From Variovorax sp. PBS-H4 (lineage in GTDB: Bacteria > Pseudomonadota > Gammaproteobacteria > Burkholderiales > Burkholderiaceae_C): a stretch of DNA of 64,000 nt. Numbering within the stretch: position 1 is the stretch's first letter; each line of letters opens with the position of its first letter. The translations under genes were made by a program, and so were the position numbers. The stretch spans positions 2,232,001-2,296,000 of the forward strand of contig NZ_LR594675.1 in the NCBI RefSeq assembly GCF_901827205.1, read 5' to 3'. Shown here piece after piece: positions 41,655 to 50,167 of this stretch. A model generated the notes under the pieces. The model saw nothing but the letters and a program-made list of their open reading frames with translations. It was not told the DNA's origin and made no database searches.

Positions 41655-43367
41655 ATGAAGATCGATTGGGATGTCGAGATCACAACCAGCGACGGCTCGA
41701 TCGTCCGCGCCGACATCTTCCGTCCCGACGGCGAAGGCCCTTTTCCCGTGTTGATGTCGCACGGCCCCTACGCCAAGGGCTTGCACTTCGGGGAAGGCTT
41801 CCCGATGCAGTGGAAGGGCCTGACCTCCGACTATCCCGAGGTCTTGCGTGGCAGCTCGGGCCGCTATGCCAACTGGGAGACCGTCGACCCGGAACGGTGG
41901 GTGCCCTTCGGCTACGCGTGCGTGCGGGTCGATTCGCGAGGCGCCGGCCGTTCGCCCGGAGTCCTCGACTGCTGGTCGCCCCGCGAGATCGACGACTTCT
42001 GCGAATGCATCGAATGGGCTGCCGCCCAGCCGTGGAGCAACGGAAAGATCGGCCTGGCGGGGGTCTCCTACTACGCCAGCACGCAGTGGCAGGTGGCCGC
42101 CCGGCGGCCCAGGCATCTGGCGGCCATCTGCCCGTTCGAGGGTTACACCGACATGTACCGCGACGCGTGCCGGCACGGGGGCATCCTCAATACCTTCCTG
42201 ATGAACTGGTATCCCAACCAGATCGCCAACGTCCAGAACGGGCTGGGTTCGCGCGCCCGGGTCAATCCGAACACGGGGGTTTCCATCGCCGGGCCCGACG
42301 ACTTGAGCGAAGATGAGTTGCTCGCCAACGGGGTGGATATCCCGGGCAAATTGCTGTCGGCGGAACTCATCACCGACAGCTACTACAAGGAACGCACCCC
42401 GGACCTGGCCGCGATCGAGGTGCCGGTGCTTTCCTGCGGCAACTGGGGCGGCCACGGTGTCCACTTGCGTGGCAACGTCCAGGGTTGGCTGGGGGCCGGG
42501 TCCAAGCAGAAGTGGATGGAACTCCACGGTCGCGAGCATTGGACGGAGTTCTACACAGACTACGGCGTCGCCCTGCAGAAACGTTTCTTCGACCATTTCC
42601 TCAAGGGCGAAGACAACGGCTGGGACCAGCAGCCGCCGATCAGCATGCTGGTGCGGCACGTCGACCGCTTCGTTCAACGCGCGGAGCACGAGTGGCCCTT
42701 GGCGCGGACGCAGTGGACGCGCAGCTACCTGGATGCGGCCTCGTTGCGCCTGAAGAGCGAGCCCTCCGGCGTGGACGGGCAAGCGCGAATCGACGGCCTG
42801 GACGGGAAGGTCGACTTCAGCACCGCCCCGTTCGAGCAGGAGACGGAAGTGACGGGGCCGCTGGCGGCCACGCTGCATGTCTCGACAACCGCCAAGGACG
42901 CCGACCTCTTCGTGACCGTCCGCGCCTATGACACGGCCGGCAAGGAGCATCTCATCGTCGCGGCTTCCGAGCTCAATGCGCCGCTGGCGCAAGGCTGGCT
43001 GCGCGCCTCCCATCGCAAGCTGGACCCGGTGAAGTCGAAACCGTGGCAGCCCTGGCACCCGCATGACGAACTGCAGTTTCTCGAACCCGGGCAGATCTAC
43101 GAACTGCAGATCGAGATCTGGCCGATGTCGTTCGTGTTCCCCAAGGGCTGGCGGCTGGTGTTGACGGTGGGCAGCACGGACTTCCAGCATGACCTCCCGG
43201 GGCCTTGGCCGCAAATCTACGGCAAGCCCATGCGGGGCTCTTCCGTTCTCCTGCACGACCACCCCGAAGACCGGACCCCGGAGCGCTTCGGCGGTGAGAT
43301 CACGATCCACACCGGCGGGGCCCATCCGTCTTTCCTGTTGCTGCCCATCGTGCCCGCCAGACCGTAA
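41655..43367 (+). CDS. CocE/NonD family serine hydrolase
   Basis: This 570-residue hydrolase belongs to the X-Pro dipeptidyl-peptidase / cocaine esterase family. Its N-terminal alpha/beta hydrolase domain has the nucleophile Ser138 in GVSYYAS. A helical cap and a C-terminal jelly-roll domain (about residues 340-560, containing WPMSFVFPKGWRLVLTVGST) follow. Members hydrolyse esters or amides of bulky acids. No export signal is seen. AAGGAG precedes the ATG by seven bases. It is the first gene of an operon with a Bug protein, cyclase-type hydrolase, fumarylacetoacetase and acyl-CoA ligase, so it may open the pathway by cleaving an ester or amide. Confidence 0.9.
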   Translation: MKIDWDVEITTSDGSIVRADIFRPDGEGPFPVLMSHGPYAKGLHFGEGFPMQWKGLTSDYPEVLRGSSGRYANWETVDPERWVPFGYACVRVDSRGAGRSPGVLDCWSPREIDDFCECIEWAAAQPWSNGKIGLAGVSYYASTQWQVAARRPRHLAAICPFEGYTDMYRDACRHGGILNTFLMNWYPNQIANVQNGLGSRARVNPNTGVSIAGPDDLSEDELLANGVDIPGKLLSAELITDSYYKERTPDLAAIEVPVLSCGNWGGHGVHLRGNVQGWLGAGSKQKWMELHGREHWTEFYTDYGVALQKRFFDHFLKGEDNGWDQQPPISMLVRHVDRFVQRAEHEWPLARTQWTRSYLDAASLRLKSEPSGVDGQARIDGLDGKVDFSTAPFEQETEVTGPLAATLHVSTTAKDADLFVTVRAYDTAGKEHLIVAASELNAPLAQGWLRASHRKLDPVKSKPWQPWHPHDELQFLEPGQIYELQIEIWPMSFVFPKGWRLVLTVGSTDFQHDLPGPWPQIYGKPMRGSSVLLHDHPEDRTPERFGGEITIHTGGAHPSFLLLPIVPARP

Positions 43368-43377
43368 AGGAAATCCC

Positions 43378-44361
43378 ATGGCCCTCCAACGCCGCGCAAT
43401 CATCGTCCGCGCCGCCGCCGCATGCGCGGCGGCCACCCTGCAGCCCTGGCAGAGCGCGTCTGCGCAGCAGCCGTGGCCGTCGCGAACCATCAAGTTCGTG
43501 AACATGGCGCCGCCGGGAACTGCGCCCGATACCTACAACCGCATCTACTCGGAGCGGCTGGCCAAGGCGCTGAATGCGCCGGTGATCATCGAGAACCGGC
43601 CCGGTGTGGCGGGAAACATCGCGTCGGATGTCGTGGCCAAGGCTGCCCCGGACGGCTACACGTTCCTGTACACCGTCTCGAGTTCGTTCACGGTCAATCC
43701 CTGGATCTATCACAAGCTCGGCTTCGACCCAGAGAAGGATCTGCGGCCCGTGACGCCCCTGCTGTCGCAAGGTGCCTTCATCGTGGCGAACAACGCCGTG
43801 CCGTTCAAGACGGTGAAGGAACTCGTCGACTACGCCACCGCCCACCCGGGCCAACTGAGCTACGGTACCAACGGCGTGGGCAGCTTCCTGCACTTGATCA
43901 TGGAACTGTTCAACCAGAGCGCCAACGTGAAGATGCTGCATGTGCCGTACAAAGGCACGGCGCTCGTCGACGTGGTGTCCGGGCAGCTTCCGCTGTGTGT
44001 CGAACCCTCCGCGACGGCCATTCCCATGATCGCCTCGGGCAAGGTCCGCGCGATCGCCTATAGCGGCGGCCGCCGCCATGCGCAATTGCCCAACGTGCCG
44101 ACCATTGCAGAAACCTATCCCGCCGTCGCCGTCGTGGGCTGGCATGGCATCTGGGCGCCGGCCGGCGTGCCGAACGAGGTCGTCCAGAGGCTCAACGCCG
44201 AGGTCACGCGCATCACGCAGGCGGCCGACGTGCAGAAGCTGATCGCCGAGACGGGCAGCGAGCCCATGAGCGCAAGCGTCGATGCCATGGCGAACATGGT
44301 GCGCCAGGAGAAGCGGACCTGGGGCGCCCTGGTCAAGGCCCGAAACATCACCATCGAGTGA
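43378..44361 (+). CDS. Bug family periplasmic binding protein (TctC-like)
   Basis: This 327-residue protein has a Tat-like signal (LQRRAIIVRAAAACAAATLQ) and Bug-family blocks. These include VNMAPPGTAPDTYNRIYSER, IENRPGVAGNIASDVV, PDGYTFLYT, LSYGTNGVGSFLHL and VPYKGTALVDVVSG. It would bind a carboxylate or related small molecule in the periplasm. It lies ten bases after the CocE-type hydrolase and 16 before the cyclase-family gene, so its ligand is probably the substrate or an intermediate of this operon. No membrane transporter gene accompanies it. It resembles the other four Bug proteins in the window only at family level. Confidence 0.92.
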   Translation: MALQRRAIIVRAAAACAAATLQPWQSASAQQPWPSRTIKFVNMAPPGTAPDTYNRIYSERLAKALNAPVIIENRPGVAGNIASDVVAKAAPDGYTFLYTVSSSFTVNPWIYHKLGFDPEKDLRPVTPLLSQGAFIVANNAVPFKTVKELVDYATAHPGQLSYGTNGVGSFLHLIMELFNQSANVKMLHVPYKGTALVDVVSGQLPLCVEPSATAIPMIASGKVRAIAYSGGRRHAQLPNVPTIAETYPAVAVVGWHGIWAPAGVPNEVVQRLNAEVTRITQAADVQKLIAETGSEPMSASVDAMANMVRQEKRTWGALVKARNITIE

Positions 44362-44377
44362 GTAGCCGAAGGACACC

Positions 44378-45193
44378 ATGCCCCGCAGCTTCATCGACCT
44401 GTCCATCTACCTGGAGAACGGCGTCCTGAGTGATCCGCCCGCCTTCGCGCCGCACATCGACTACGTGACGCACCAGGATTCGCCGGAGCAGATCGCCGCG
44501 TTCTTCCCCGGACTTCGCAAGGGCGATCTGCCCGATGGCGAAGGCTGGGCGGCCGAAACCGTGCGGCTCTCGACGCACAACGGCACGCACCTCGACGCGC
44601 CCTATCACTTCCACAGCACGATGAACAAGGCGCTGGGCCAGGCCGAACGCTCCACGACCATCGACGAAGTTCCGCTGGAGTGGTGCTTCCAGCCGGGCGT
44701 GAAGTTGGACTTCCGGCATCTGCCGGACGGCCACGTCGTCACGGCCCGGGAGGTCGAGGTGGAACTGGAGCGCATCCAGCACACGCTGCAACCTCTGGAG
44801 ATCGTGGTGGTCAACACGCGTGCAGGCGACCGATACGGCCAAGCGGACTACCTTTCTGCCGGGTGTGGCATGGGCTACGAGGCGACCATGTACCTGTTGG
44901 AACGTGGCGTGCGGCTGACCGGAACGGACGCGTGGAGCTGGGACGCGCCTTTCGTGCACACGGCGAAGAAGTACGAGGCCACGCGCGACCCTTCCCTGAT
45001 CTGGGAAGGACACAAGGCGGGACGCGACATCGGCTACTGCCACCTCGAGAAGCTGCACAAGCTCGAATCGCTGCCGGCGGACGGCTTCTACATCAGCTGC
45101 TTCCCGCACAAGATCCGCGGCGCCTCGGCGGGCTGGACGCGTGCGGTCGCCATCTTCGACGACGCGCTGATGCCCAAGCACAAGCAAGCCTGA
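44378..45193 (+). CDS. Cyclase family metal hydrolase (kynurenine formamidase-like)
   Basis: This 271-residue protein belongs to the cyclase / kynurenine formamidase (KynB-like) family of metal-dependent amidohydrolases. The metal-binding motif HNGTHLDAPYHFH starts at residue 67, and NTRAGDRYGQADYLSAGCGM and a Trp-rich WSWDAPF segment follow. The protein is longer than KynB (about 210), like other members in aromatic degradation operons. It would hydrolyse an amide, lactone or isatin-type ring. Its stop shares a base with the start of the fumarylacetoacetase gene (TGATG), so the two are translationally coupled. Confidence 0.85.
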   Translation: MPRSFIDLSIYLENGVLSDPPAFAPHIDYVTHQDSPEQIAAFFPGLRKGDLPDGEGWAAETVRLSTHNGTHLDAPYHFHSTMNKALGQAERSTTIDEVPLEWCFQPGVKLDFRHLPDGHVVTAREVEVELERIQHTLQPLEIVVVNTRAGDRYGQADYLSAGCGMGYEATMYLLERGVRLTGTDAWSWDAPFVHTAKKYEATRDPSLIWEGHKAGRDIGYCHLEKLHKLESLPADGFYISCFPHKIRGASAGWTRAVAIFDDALMPKHKQA

Positions 45194-46524
45194 TGTCGAA
45201 CTTCACCCATGACCCCACCACCCGCAGCTGGGTCGCCGCCGCGCAGGCGCCCGGCTGCGACTTCACGCTGCAGAACCTGCCCTATGGCGTGTTCTCCCGC
45301 AAGGGCGCGCAGGAGCGGCCCCGCGGGGGCGTTGCGATCGGTGACCAGGTGGTCGACCTTGCGCAGCTGGCCGCAAGTGGCCTGCTGCCCGAGCACGCAC
45401 GGACGGCCTGCAGCGTCGCGGGCGGTGAAACTCTCAACGCATTCATGGGCATGGGGTTGGCTGGCTGGCAGCCCTTGCGGCACGCGCTTTTCAGGCTGCT
45501 GTCCGCCGACACCGATCCTGCGACGCAGGCCCAGGTCCGCGACTGCCTCGTCCCACTCGTCGACGCCGAGATGAAGATGCCGGCGCAGGTGCGCAACTAC
45601 ACGGATTTCTACACCTCCCTGCACCATGCGCTCAACGTTGGCCGCGTGATCCGGCCGGAAGACCCTCTGACCCCCAACTTCCAGTGGCTGCCGATTGCCT
45701 ACCACGGGCGTGCGTCGAGCCTCGTTTTGTCCGGAACGCCTTTTCGCAGGCCCAATGGCCAGTCACGGCCGGCGGCGGGCCAGGTGCCGGCGTTCGGTCC
45801 GTGCCGACGGCTCGACTTCGAGCTCGAGATGGGTTTCTTCGTGGGCCCCGGCACCGCGCTCGGCGAGCCCATTCCGCTCGCACGGGCACGTGACCACATC
45901 TTCGGGGTGTGCTTGCTCAATGACTGGTCGGCGCGCGACCACCAGTTCTGGGAGATGGACCCGCTGGGGCCCTTCCTCGGCAAGAACTTCTGCACCAGCA
46001 TCTCTCCGTGGATCGTCTCCATGGAAGCGCTCGAACCGTTCCGCGTCCCCTTCGAGCGCCCCGAAGGAGACCCGCGGCCCTTGCGCTACCTGGACGACAC
46101 CGCCGACCGCGCGGCGGGCAGCCTCGACGTGCAGCTCGAAGTGCTGTTGCAGACCCGCCGGCACCGTGAGCGGGACCTGCCCGGTGACAACATTTGCGCG
46201 ACGAGCTTTCGCCACCAGTACTGGACCGTGGCGCAGATGCTCACTCAGCACACGGTCGGCGGCTGCAACGTGCAAAGCGGTGACCTGATGGGCACCGGCA
46301 CGATCTCGGGCCCCACACCGGGCGAGGCCGGCGCGCTGGTCGAACTGAGTGTCGGCGGCACCCGGGAGGTCCCGTTGCCGGGCACCGGCGAAGTGCGCCA
46401 CTTCCTCGAGGACGGCGACTGCGTGGTGTTCAAGGGCTGGTGCGAAAAGCCGGGGGCGGCGCGCGTCGGCTTCGGCGAATGCCGTGGCGAAGTGCTGCCT
46501 TCCATCGATCTGGATCACGCGTGA
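45193..46524 (+). CDS. Fumarylacetoacetase-like hydrolase
   Basis: This 443-residue protein has the full two-domain form of fumarylacetoacetase. An N-terminal SH3-like domain (about residues 20-120) precedes a catalytic domain with DFYTSLHHALNVG, LPIAYHGRASSLV and FELEMGFFVG. Further on it has LLNDWSARDHQFWEM, the Lys-containing LGKNFCTSISPW and GTGTISGP near the end. The true enzyme cleaves fumarylacetoacetate to fumarate and acetoacetate in homogentisate breakdown. No homogentisate dioxygenase is present, so it may act on a related diketo acid. It lies between the cyclase-type hydrolase and an acyl-CoA ligase. Confidence 0.88.
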   Translation: MSNFTHDPTTRSWVAAAQAPGCDFTLQNLPYGVFSRKGAQERPRGGVAIGDQVVDLAQLAASGLLPEHARTACSVAGGETLNAFMGMGLAGWQPLRHALFRLLSADTDPATQAQVRDCLVPLVDAEMKMPAQVRNYTDFYTSLHHALNVGRVIRPEDPLTPNFQWLPIAYHGRASSLVLSGTPFRRPNGQSRPAAGQVPAFGPCRRLDFELEMGFFVGPGTALGEPIPLARARDHIFGVCLLNDWSARDHQFWEMDPLGPFLGKNFCTSISPWIVSMEALEPFRVPFERPEGDPRPLRYLDDTADRAAGSLDVQLEVLLQTRRHRERDLPGDNICATSFRHQYWTVAQMLTQHTVGGCNVQSGDLMGTGTISGPTPGEAGALVELSVGGTREVPLPGTGEVRHFLEDGDCVVFKGWCEKPGAARVGFGECRGEVLPSIDLDHA

Positions 46525-46531
46525 GCAGAGC

Positions 46532-48208
46532 ATGACCTCCATCTTCGACCAGCACCTGCCGCGCACGCCCGCTAATCACGCGCCGATGACGCCGCTCGCG
46601 TTCCTCGAGCGCTCGGCCGAGGTCCACCCGCAGCGCGTTGCCATCGTCCAGGGTCCGCTCACGCGCACCTGGGCCGAAACCTACGAGCGGTGCCGGCGAC
46701 TTGCCAGCGCGCTGCGGGCCCGGGGCATCGGCCGCAACGACACCGTCGCCGTCATGCTGCCCAACACGCCCGCGATGGTCGAGGCGCATTTCTTCGTGCC
46801 CATGGCCGGCGCCGTCCTCAATGCGCTCAACACCCGCCTCGACGCCGCCACCATCGCCTTCATGCTGGACCACGGCGAGGCCAAGGCCCTGATCGTGGAC
46901 CCCGAGTTCGCCGGCGGGATCGAGCACGCCCTCTCGCTGCGAAAAAGCCGCGATGCCTTGCTCGTGATCGATGCGGAGGATGCGCAGTTCAACGAAGCGG
47001 CCGAGCGCGTGGGTGAGCTGACGTACGAAGAACTCGTGGCCGAGGGAGACCCGGCGTATGCGTGGGAGTGGCCGCAAGACGAGTGGGATGCCATCGCCCT
47101 GAACTACACCAGCGGCACGACGGGCAATCCCAAGGGCGTCGTCTACCACCACCGCGGCGCGGCCATGAACGCCGTCTCCAACGTTCTCGAGTGGGACATG
47201 CCCAAGCATGCGGTGTACCTGTGGACGCTGCCCATGTTCCACTGCAACGGCTGGTGCTTCCCCTGGACGGTGGCCGCGCGCGCCGGCGTCAACGTCTGCC
47301 TGCGCAGGGTCCATGCCGATGCGGTCATCGACGCGATCAAGCGCCATGGCGTGACGCATTACTGCGGCGCGCCCATCGTGCACAGCATGCTGGTGAACGC
47401 GCCCCGGGACAAGACGCAAGGCCTGCCCCGCGGCGTGAAGGCGATGGTGGCCGGTGCGGCGCCTCCGGCCTCCATGATCGAAGGCATGGAGCGTCTCGGC
47501 TTCGACCTGACGCATGTCTACGGCCTGACCGAGGTGTACGGTCCGGCGACTGTCTGCGCAAAGCACGACAGTTGGGACGACCGCGACATCGGTGAGCGCG
47601 CGCAGCTGAACGCCCGACAAGGCGTGCGCTATCACCTGCAGCGGGCCGCGACGGTGATGGACCCCGTCACCATGAGGCCGGTACCCACCGATGGCGAGAC
47701 CATCGGTGAGGTCATGTTCCGCGGAAACATCACGATGAAAGGCTACCTGAAGAACCCGGCGGCAACGCAGGAAGCGTTTGCCGGCGGTTGGTTTCACACC
47801 GGCGACCTCGCGGTTCAGTATCCCGATGGCTACATCAGGATCAAGGACAGGAGCAAGGACGTCATCATCTCCGGGGGAGAGAACATTTCTTCCATCGAGG
47901 TGGAAGACGTGATCTACCGCCACTGCGACGTGCTCGCGGCGGCGGTCGTTGCGATGCCGGACAAGAAGTGGGGTGAGACGCCCTGCGCCTTCGTCGAACT
48001 CAAGGCCGGGGCGAGTTTGACGCCCTCCGACATCGTGGCGCATTGCCGCCAGCACCTGGCCGCGTTCAAGGTCCCGCGGACGGTGGTCTTCGGTGAACTG
48101 CCCAAGACGTCGACCGGCAAGATCCAGAAATTCGAACTGCGTGCCCGGGCGGGCTCGGTCGAAGCGATCACGGCTTCCGAAGGTGCGGCACGAGACTCCG
48201 ACCAGTAG
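46532..48208 (+). CDS. Acyl-CoA synthetase (AMP-dependent ligase)
   Basis: This 558-residue ligase activates a carboxylate to its CoA thioester. The ATP loop YTSGTTGNPKGVVYHHRGA, the VYGLTEVYGP motif, the GDLAVQYPDGYIRIKDRSKD hinge and the C-terminal lysine in KTSTGKIQKFELR are all intact. Sequence type is close to medium- and short-chain ligases of the DmdB / FadD3 sort. The start is the ATG eight bases after the fumarylacetoacetase stop. It is the last gene of the TetR-controlled operon and would feed the acid product into CoA-dependent metabolism. Confidence 0.9.
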   Translation: MTSIFDQHLPRTPANHAPMTPLAFLERSAEVHPQRVAIVQGPLTRTWAETYERCRRLASALRARGIGRNDTVAVMLPNTPAMVEAHFFVPMAGAVLNALNTRLDAATIAFMLDHGEAKALIVDPEFAGGIEHALSLRKSRDALLVIDAEDAQFNEAAERVGELTYEELVAEGDPAYAWEWPQDEWDAIALNYTSGTTGNPKGVVYHHRGAAMNAVSNVLEWDMPKHAVYLWTLPMFHCNGWCFPWTVAARAGVNVCLRRVHADAVIDAIKRHGVTHYCGAPIVHSMLVNAPRDKTQGLPRGVKAMVAGAAPPASMIEGMERLGFDLTHVYGLTEVYGPATVCAKHDSWDDRDIGERAQLNARQGVRYHLQRAATVMDPVTMRPVPTDGETIGEVMFRGNITMKGYLKNPAATQEAFAGGWFHTGDLAVQYPDGYIRIKDRSKDVIISGGENISSIEVEDVIYRHCDVLAAAVVAMPDKKWGETPCAFVELKAGASLTPSDIVAHCRQHLAAFKVPRTVVFGELPKTSTGKIQKFELRARAGSVEAITASEGAARDSDQ

Positions 48209-48348
48209 CGGACCCGTGGGAGAGCTGTTGTCGCCCGAAGTGGCGGCACTTGCTTTATTTGCCCAGCCCGAGTCGCTAGTGGCCGCTGCCAGGAGCGCAC
48301 CGCGCACGACCTCATAATCGGCCACCCGATGCAAGTTGTCCGCCTTCG

Positions 48349-48966
48349 ATGAGCCAGCCACCCCGAACCGATGCCCCGGCGGCTGGACCGCGCCGGCGCA
48401 CCGGCGGCCGCAGTGCCCGCGTGATGGCGGCCGTGGCTGACGCGGTGATGAGCGAGCTTACCGAATCGGGCCTCGGCGCCTTCTCGATCCCAAAGGTGGC
48501 CGTGCGCTCGGGCGTCAGCAGGTCGTCGATCTATCGCCGCTGGCAGACCAAAACCGACCTGATCACCTTCGCGGCGATCCACCACATCGAAGAGGCGATC
48601 CCGATGCCGGACCTGGGCTCGCTGCGCGCCGACCTGCTGCGCATCGTGGAAGAAGTGGCGGTGTTCGTCACGCAGCCAGCCAGCAAGGCGCTGTTCGCCA
48701 TCGCCTTCGGACCGAATACGGCGGAGAGCGACAGCGTGCAGAACGCGCTGTGGCACATGCGCACCGAGCGGCACCAAGCCGTCTTCGACCGCGCGTTGGC
48801 GCGCGGCGAGATCTCGCACGACACCGACACCGGCGAGATCATCGAGCGGGCGATCGGCCCGATCTACATCCGCACCTTCCTCAGCCGCCGTCCGGTCACG
48901 CCGGATTTCCTCGAACGGCTCCTCGACGGCACTTTGCCGTCTGCGCCCACGGCCAAGCGCCGCTGA
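48349..48966 (+). CDS. TetR family transcriptional regulator
   Basis: This 205-residue protein has a TetR HTH (about residues 38-75, with FSIPKVAVRSGVSRSSIYRR) after a basic, Pro-rich leader, and a TetR_C type helical domain ending FLERLLDGTLPS. It begins 141 bases after the acyl-CoA ligase and ends 171 bases before the next Bug gene. It may therefore regulate either the preceding operon or the cassette that follows. A candidate dyad (TAACGC-N10-GCGTTA) lies downstream at 49088. Ligand is unknown. Confidence 0.88.
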   Translation: MSQPPRTDAPAAGPRRRTGGRSARVMAAVADAVMSELTESGLGAFSIPKVAVRSGVSRSSIYRRWQTKTDLITFAAIHHIEEAIPMPDLGSLRADLLRIVEEVAVFVTQPASKALFAIAFGPNTAESDSVQNALWHMRTERHQAVFDRALARGEISHDTDTGEIIERAIGPIYIRTFLSRRPVTPDFLERLLDGTLPSAPTAKRR

Positions 48967-49087
48967 GCCGCGCTTTCCACGCTTCCGTGCCTCTCGGCGC
49001 TGCCCGCGAGAAGTTCATCCACGCTCGTCGGAGATAGGTGCTTTCCCTAGATTGCGCAGCCTTCTTGACCGACAACAATGCAACCAT

Positions 49088-49109
49088 TAACGCAGCAAAT
49101 GTCGCGTTA
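49088..49109. promoter_or_regulatory. Inverted repeat upstream of the Bug / monooxygenase cassette
   Basis: TAACGC-N10-GCGTTA is a perfect 6-base inverted repeat in an AT-richer stretch, 28 bases before the Bug start codon at 49138. It could be the operator of the upstream TetR or of the LysR encoded at 52226. Which one is not evident. Confidence 0.45.
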
Positions 49110-49137
49110 CCGAGTCAAGCCAACTGCTGGAGACACC

Positions 49138-50136
49138 ATGCACCGAGCCCCGTCCCTTTCCCGCGCCCTCGATTCCGGCCGCCGAACCTGGCTGCGCCAG
49201 GCAGGCGCGTCGGTGGCCGCATCCATGCTGGGCAGCGGTGCCTTCGCCCAGGACGACACCGTGCGCATCGTCGTGCCTTTCCCCGCGGGCAACCCGATCG
49301 ATGCCGGCGCGCGCGTGCTCGCCGAATGCCTGCGCGCCACCACCCGGCGCAACCACATCGTGGACAACAAGCCCGGCGCGGGCGGGATCATCGGCAGCGC
49401 GGAAGTCGCGCGCGCCAAGCCGGATGGCTCGGTGCTGCTGTTCACCACCGGCGGGCACAACACCACCGCGGTGCTGTACTCCAAGCTGCCCTACGACGTG
49501 CTGCGCGACTTCACGCCCATCACGCAGCTGGCCACCTCGCCGGGCTTCGCGCTGCTGGTGCGCAGCGAGTCGCGCTTCAAGACCGTCGCCGACGTGCTGC
49601 GCGAAGCCAAGGCCAAGCCCGGGACGGTGAGCTACGGCTCCTTCGGGCCGGGCAACACCACGCACTTGGTCGGCGCGCTGTTCGCCCGCTCCGCCGGCGT
49701 CGACCTGCTGCACGTGCCCTTCAAGAGCTCGCCGCTGCAGGACTTGATGGGCGGGCACATCGACCTCACCTGGTTCAACACCTCCGGCGCGCAGGAGTTC
49801 ATCGACCACGGGAAGATGCGCGCGCTGGCCATCAGCTGGCCGAGCCGCGTGCCGGAGCTGCCCAACGTGCCCACGCTCGCCGAGCTGGGCGTCAAGGACG
49901 TGGACATCCCCGCCTGGACCGGCCTGTACGGCCCGCCCCGCATGCCCGCAGCGCTCGTGCAGTCGCTCTACGCCAACGTGGTGGCGGCCTCGCGCCAGCC
50001 CGAATACACCACGTGGGCCAAGGGCTCGCGCGTCATCGTCACCAACGTGCCGCCACAGCAGTTCGCCTCGGAAAACGCCGACGAGCTGCGCCGCTACCGC
50101 CGCGACATCACGCCGCTGGGCATCAAGCTGGATTGA
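49138..50136 (+). CDS. Bug family periplasmic binding protein (TctC-like)
   Basis: This 332-residue protein has an export signal (basic start with GRRTWLRQAG and a hydrophobic run ending GAFAQ) and Bug-family blocks. They include IVVPFPAGNPIDAGARVLAE, VDNKPGAGGIIGSAEV and VPFKSSPLQDLMGGHID. The ATG at 49138, after a GGAGA site, places the signal at the start; an in-frame ATG 60 bases upstream would precede it with an unlikely extension. It is the first gene of the cassette with the flavin monooxygenase and VOC protein and probably captures the aromatic or acid substrate. The Bug gene at 53270 opens a similar cassette. Confidence 0.92.
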   Translation: MHRAPSLSRALDSGRRTWLRQAGASVAASMLGSGAFAQDDTVRIVVPFPAGNPIDAGARVLAECLRATTRRNHIVDNKPGAGGIIGSAEVARAKPDGSVLLFTTGGHNTTAVLYSKLPYDVLRDFTPITQLATSPGFALLVRSESRFKTVADVLREAKAKPGTVSYGSFGPGNTTHLVGALFARSAGVDLLHVPFKSSPLQDLMGGHIDLTWFNTSGAQEFIDHGKMRALAISWPSRVPELPNVPTLAELGVKDVDIPAWTGLYGPPRMPAALVQSLYANVVAASRQPEYTTWAKGSRVIVTNVPPQQFASENADELRRYRRDITPLGIKLD

Positions 50137-50167
50137 CCCCGGCCCCACCTTTCAACTCCCGAATGCC

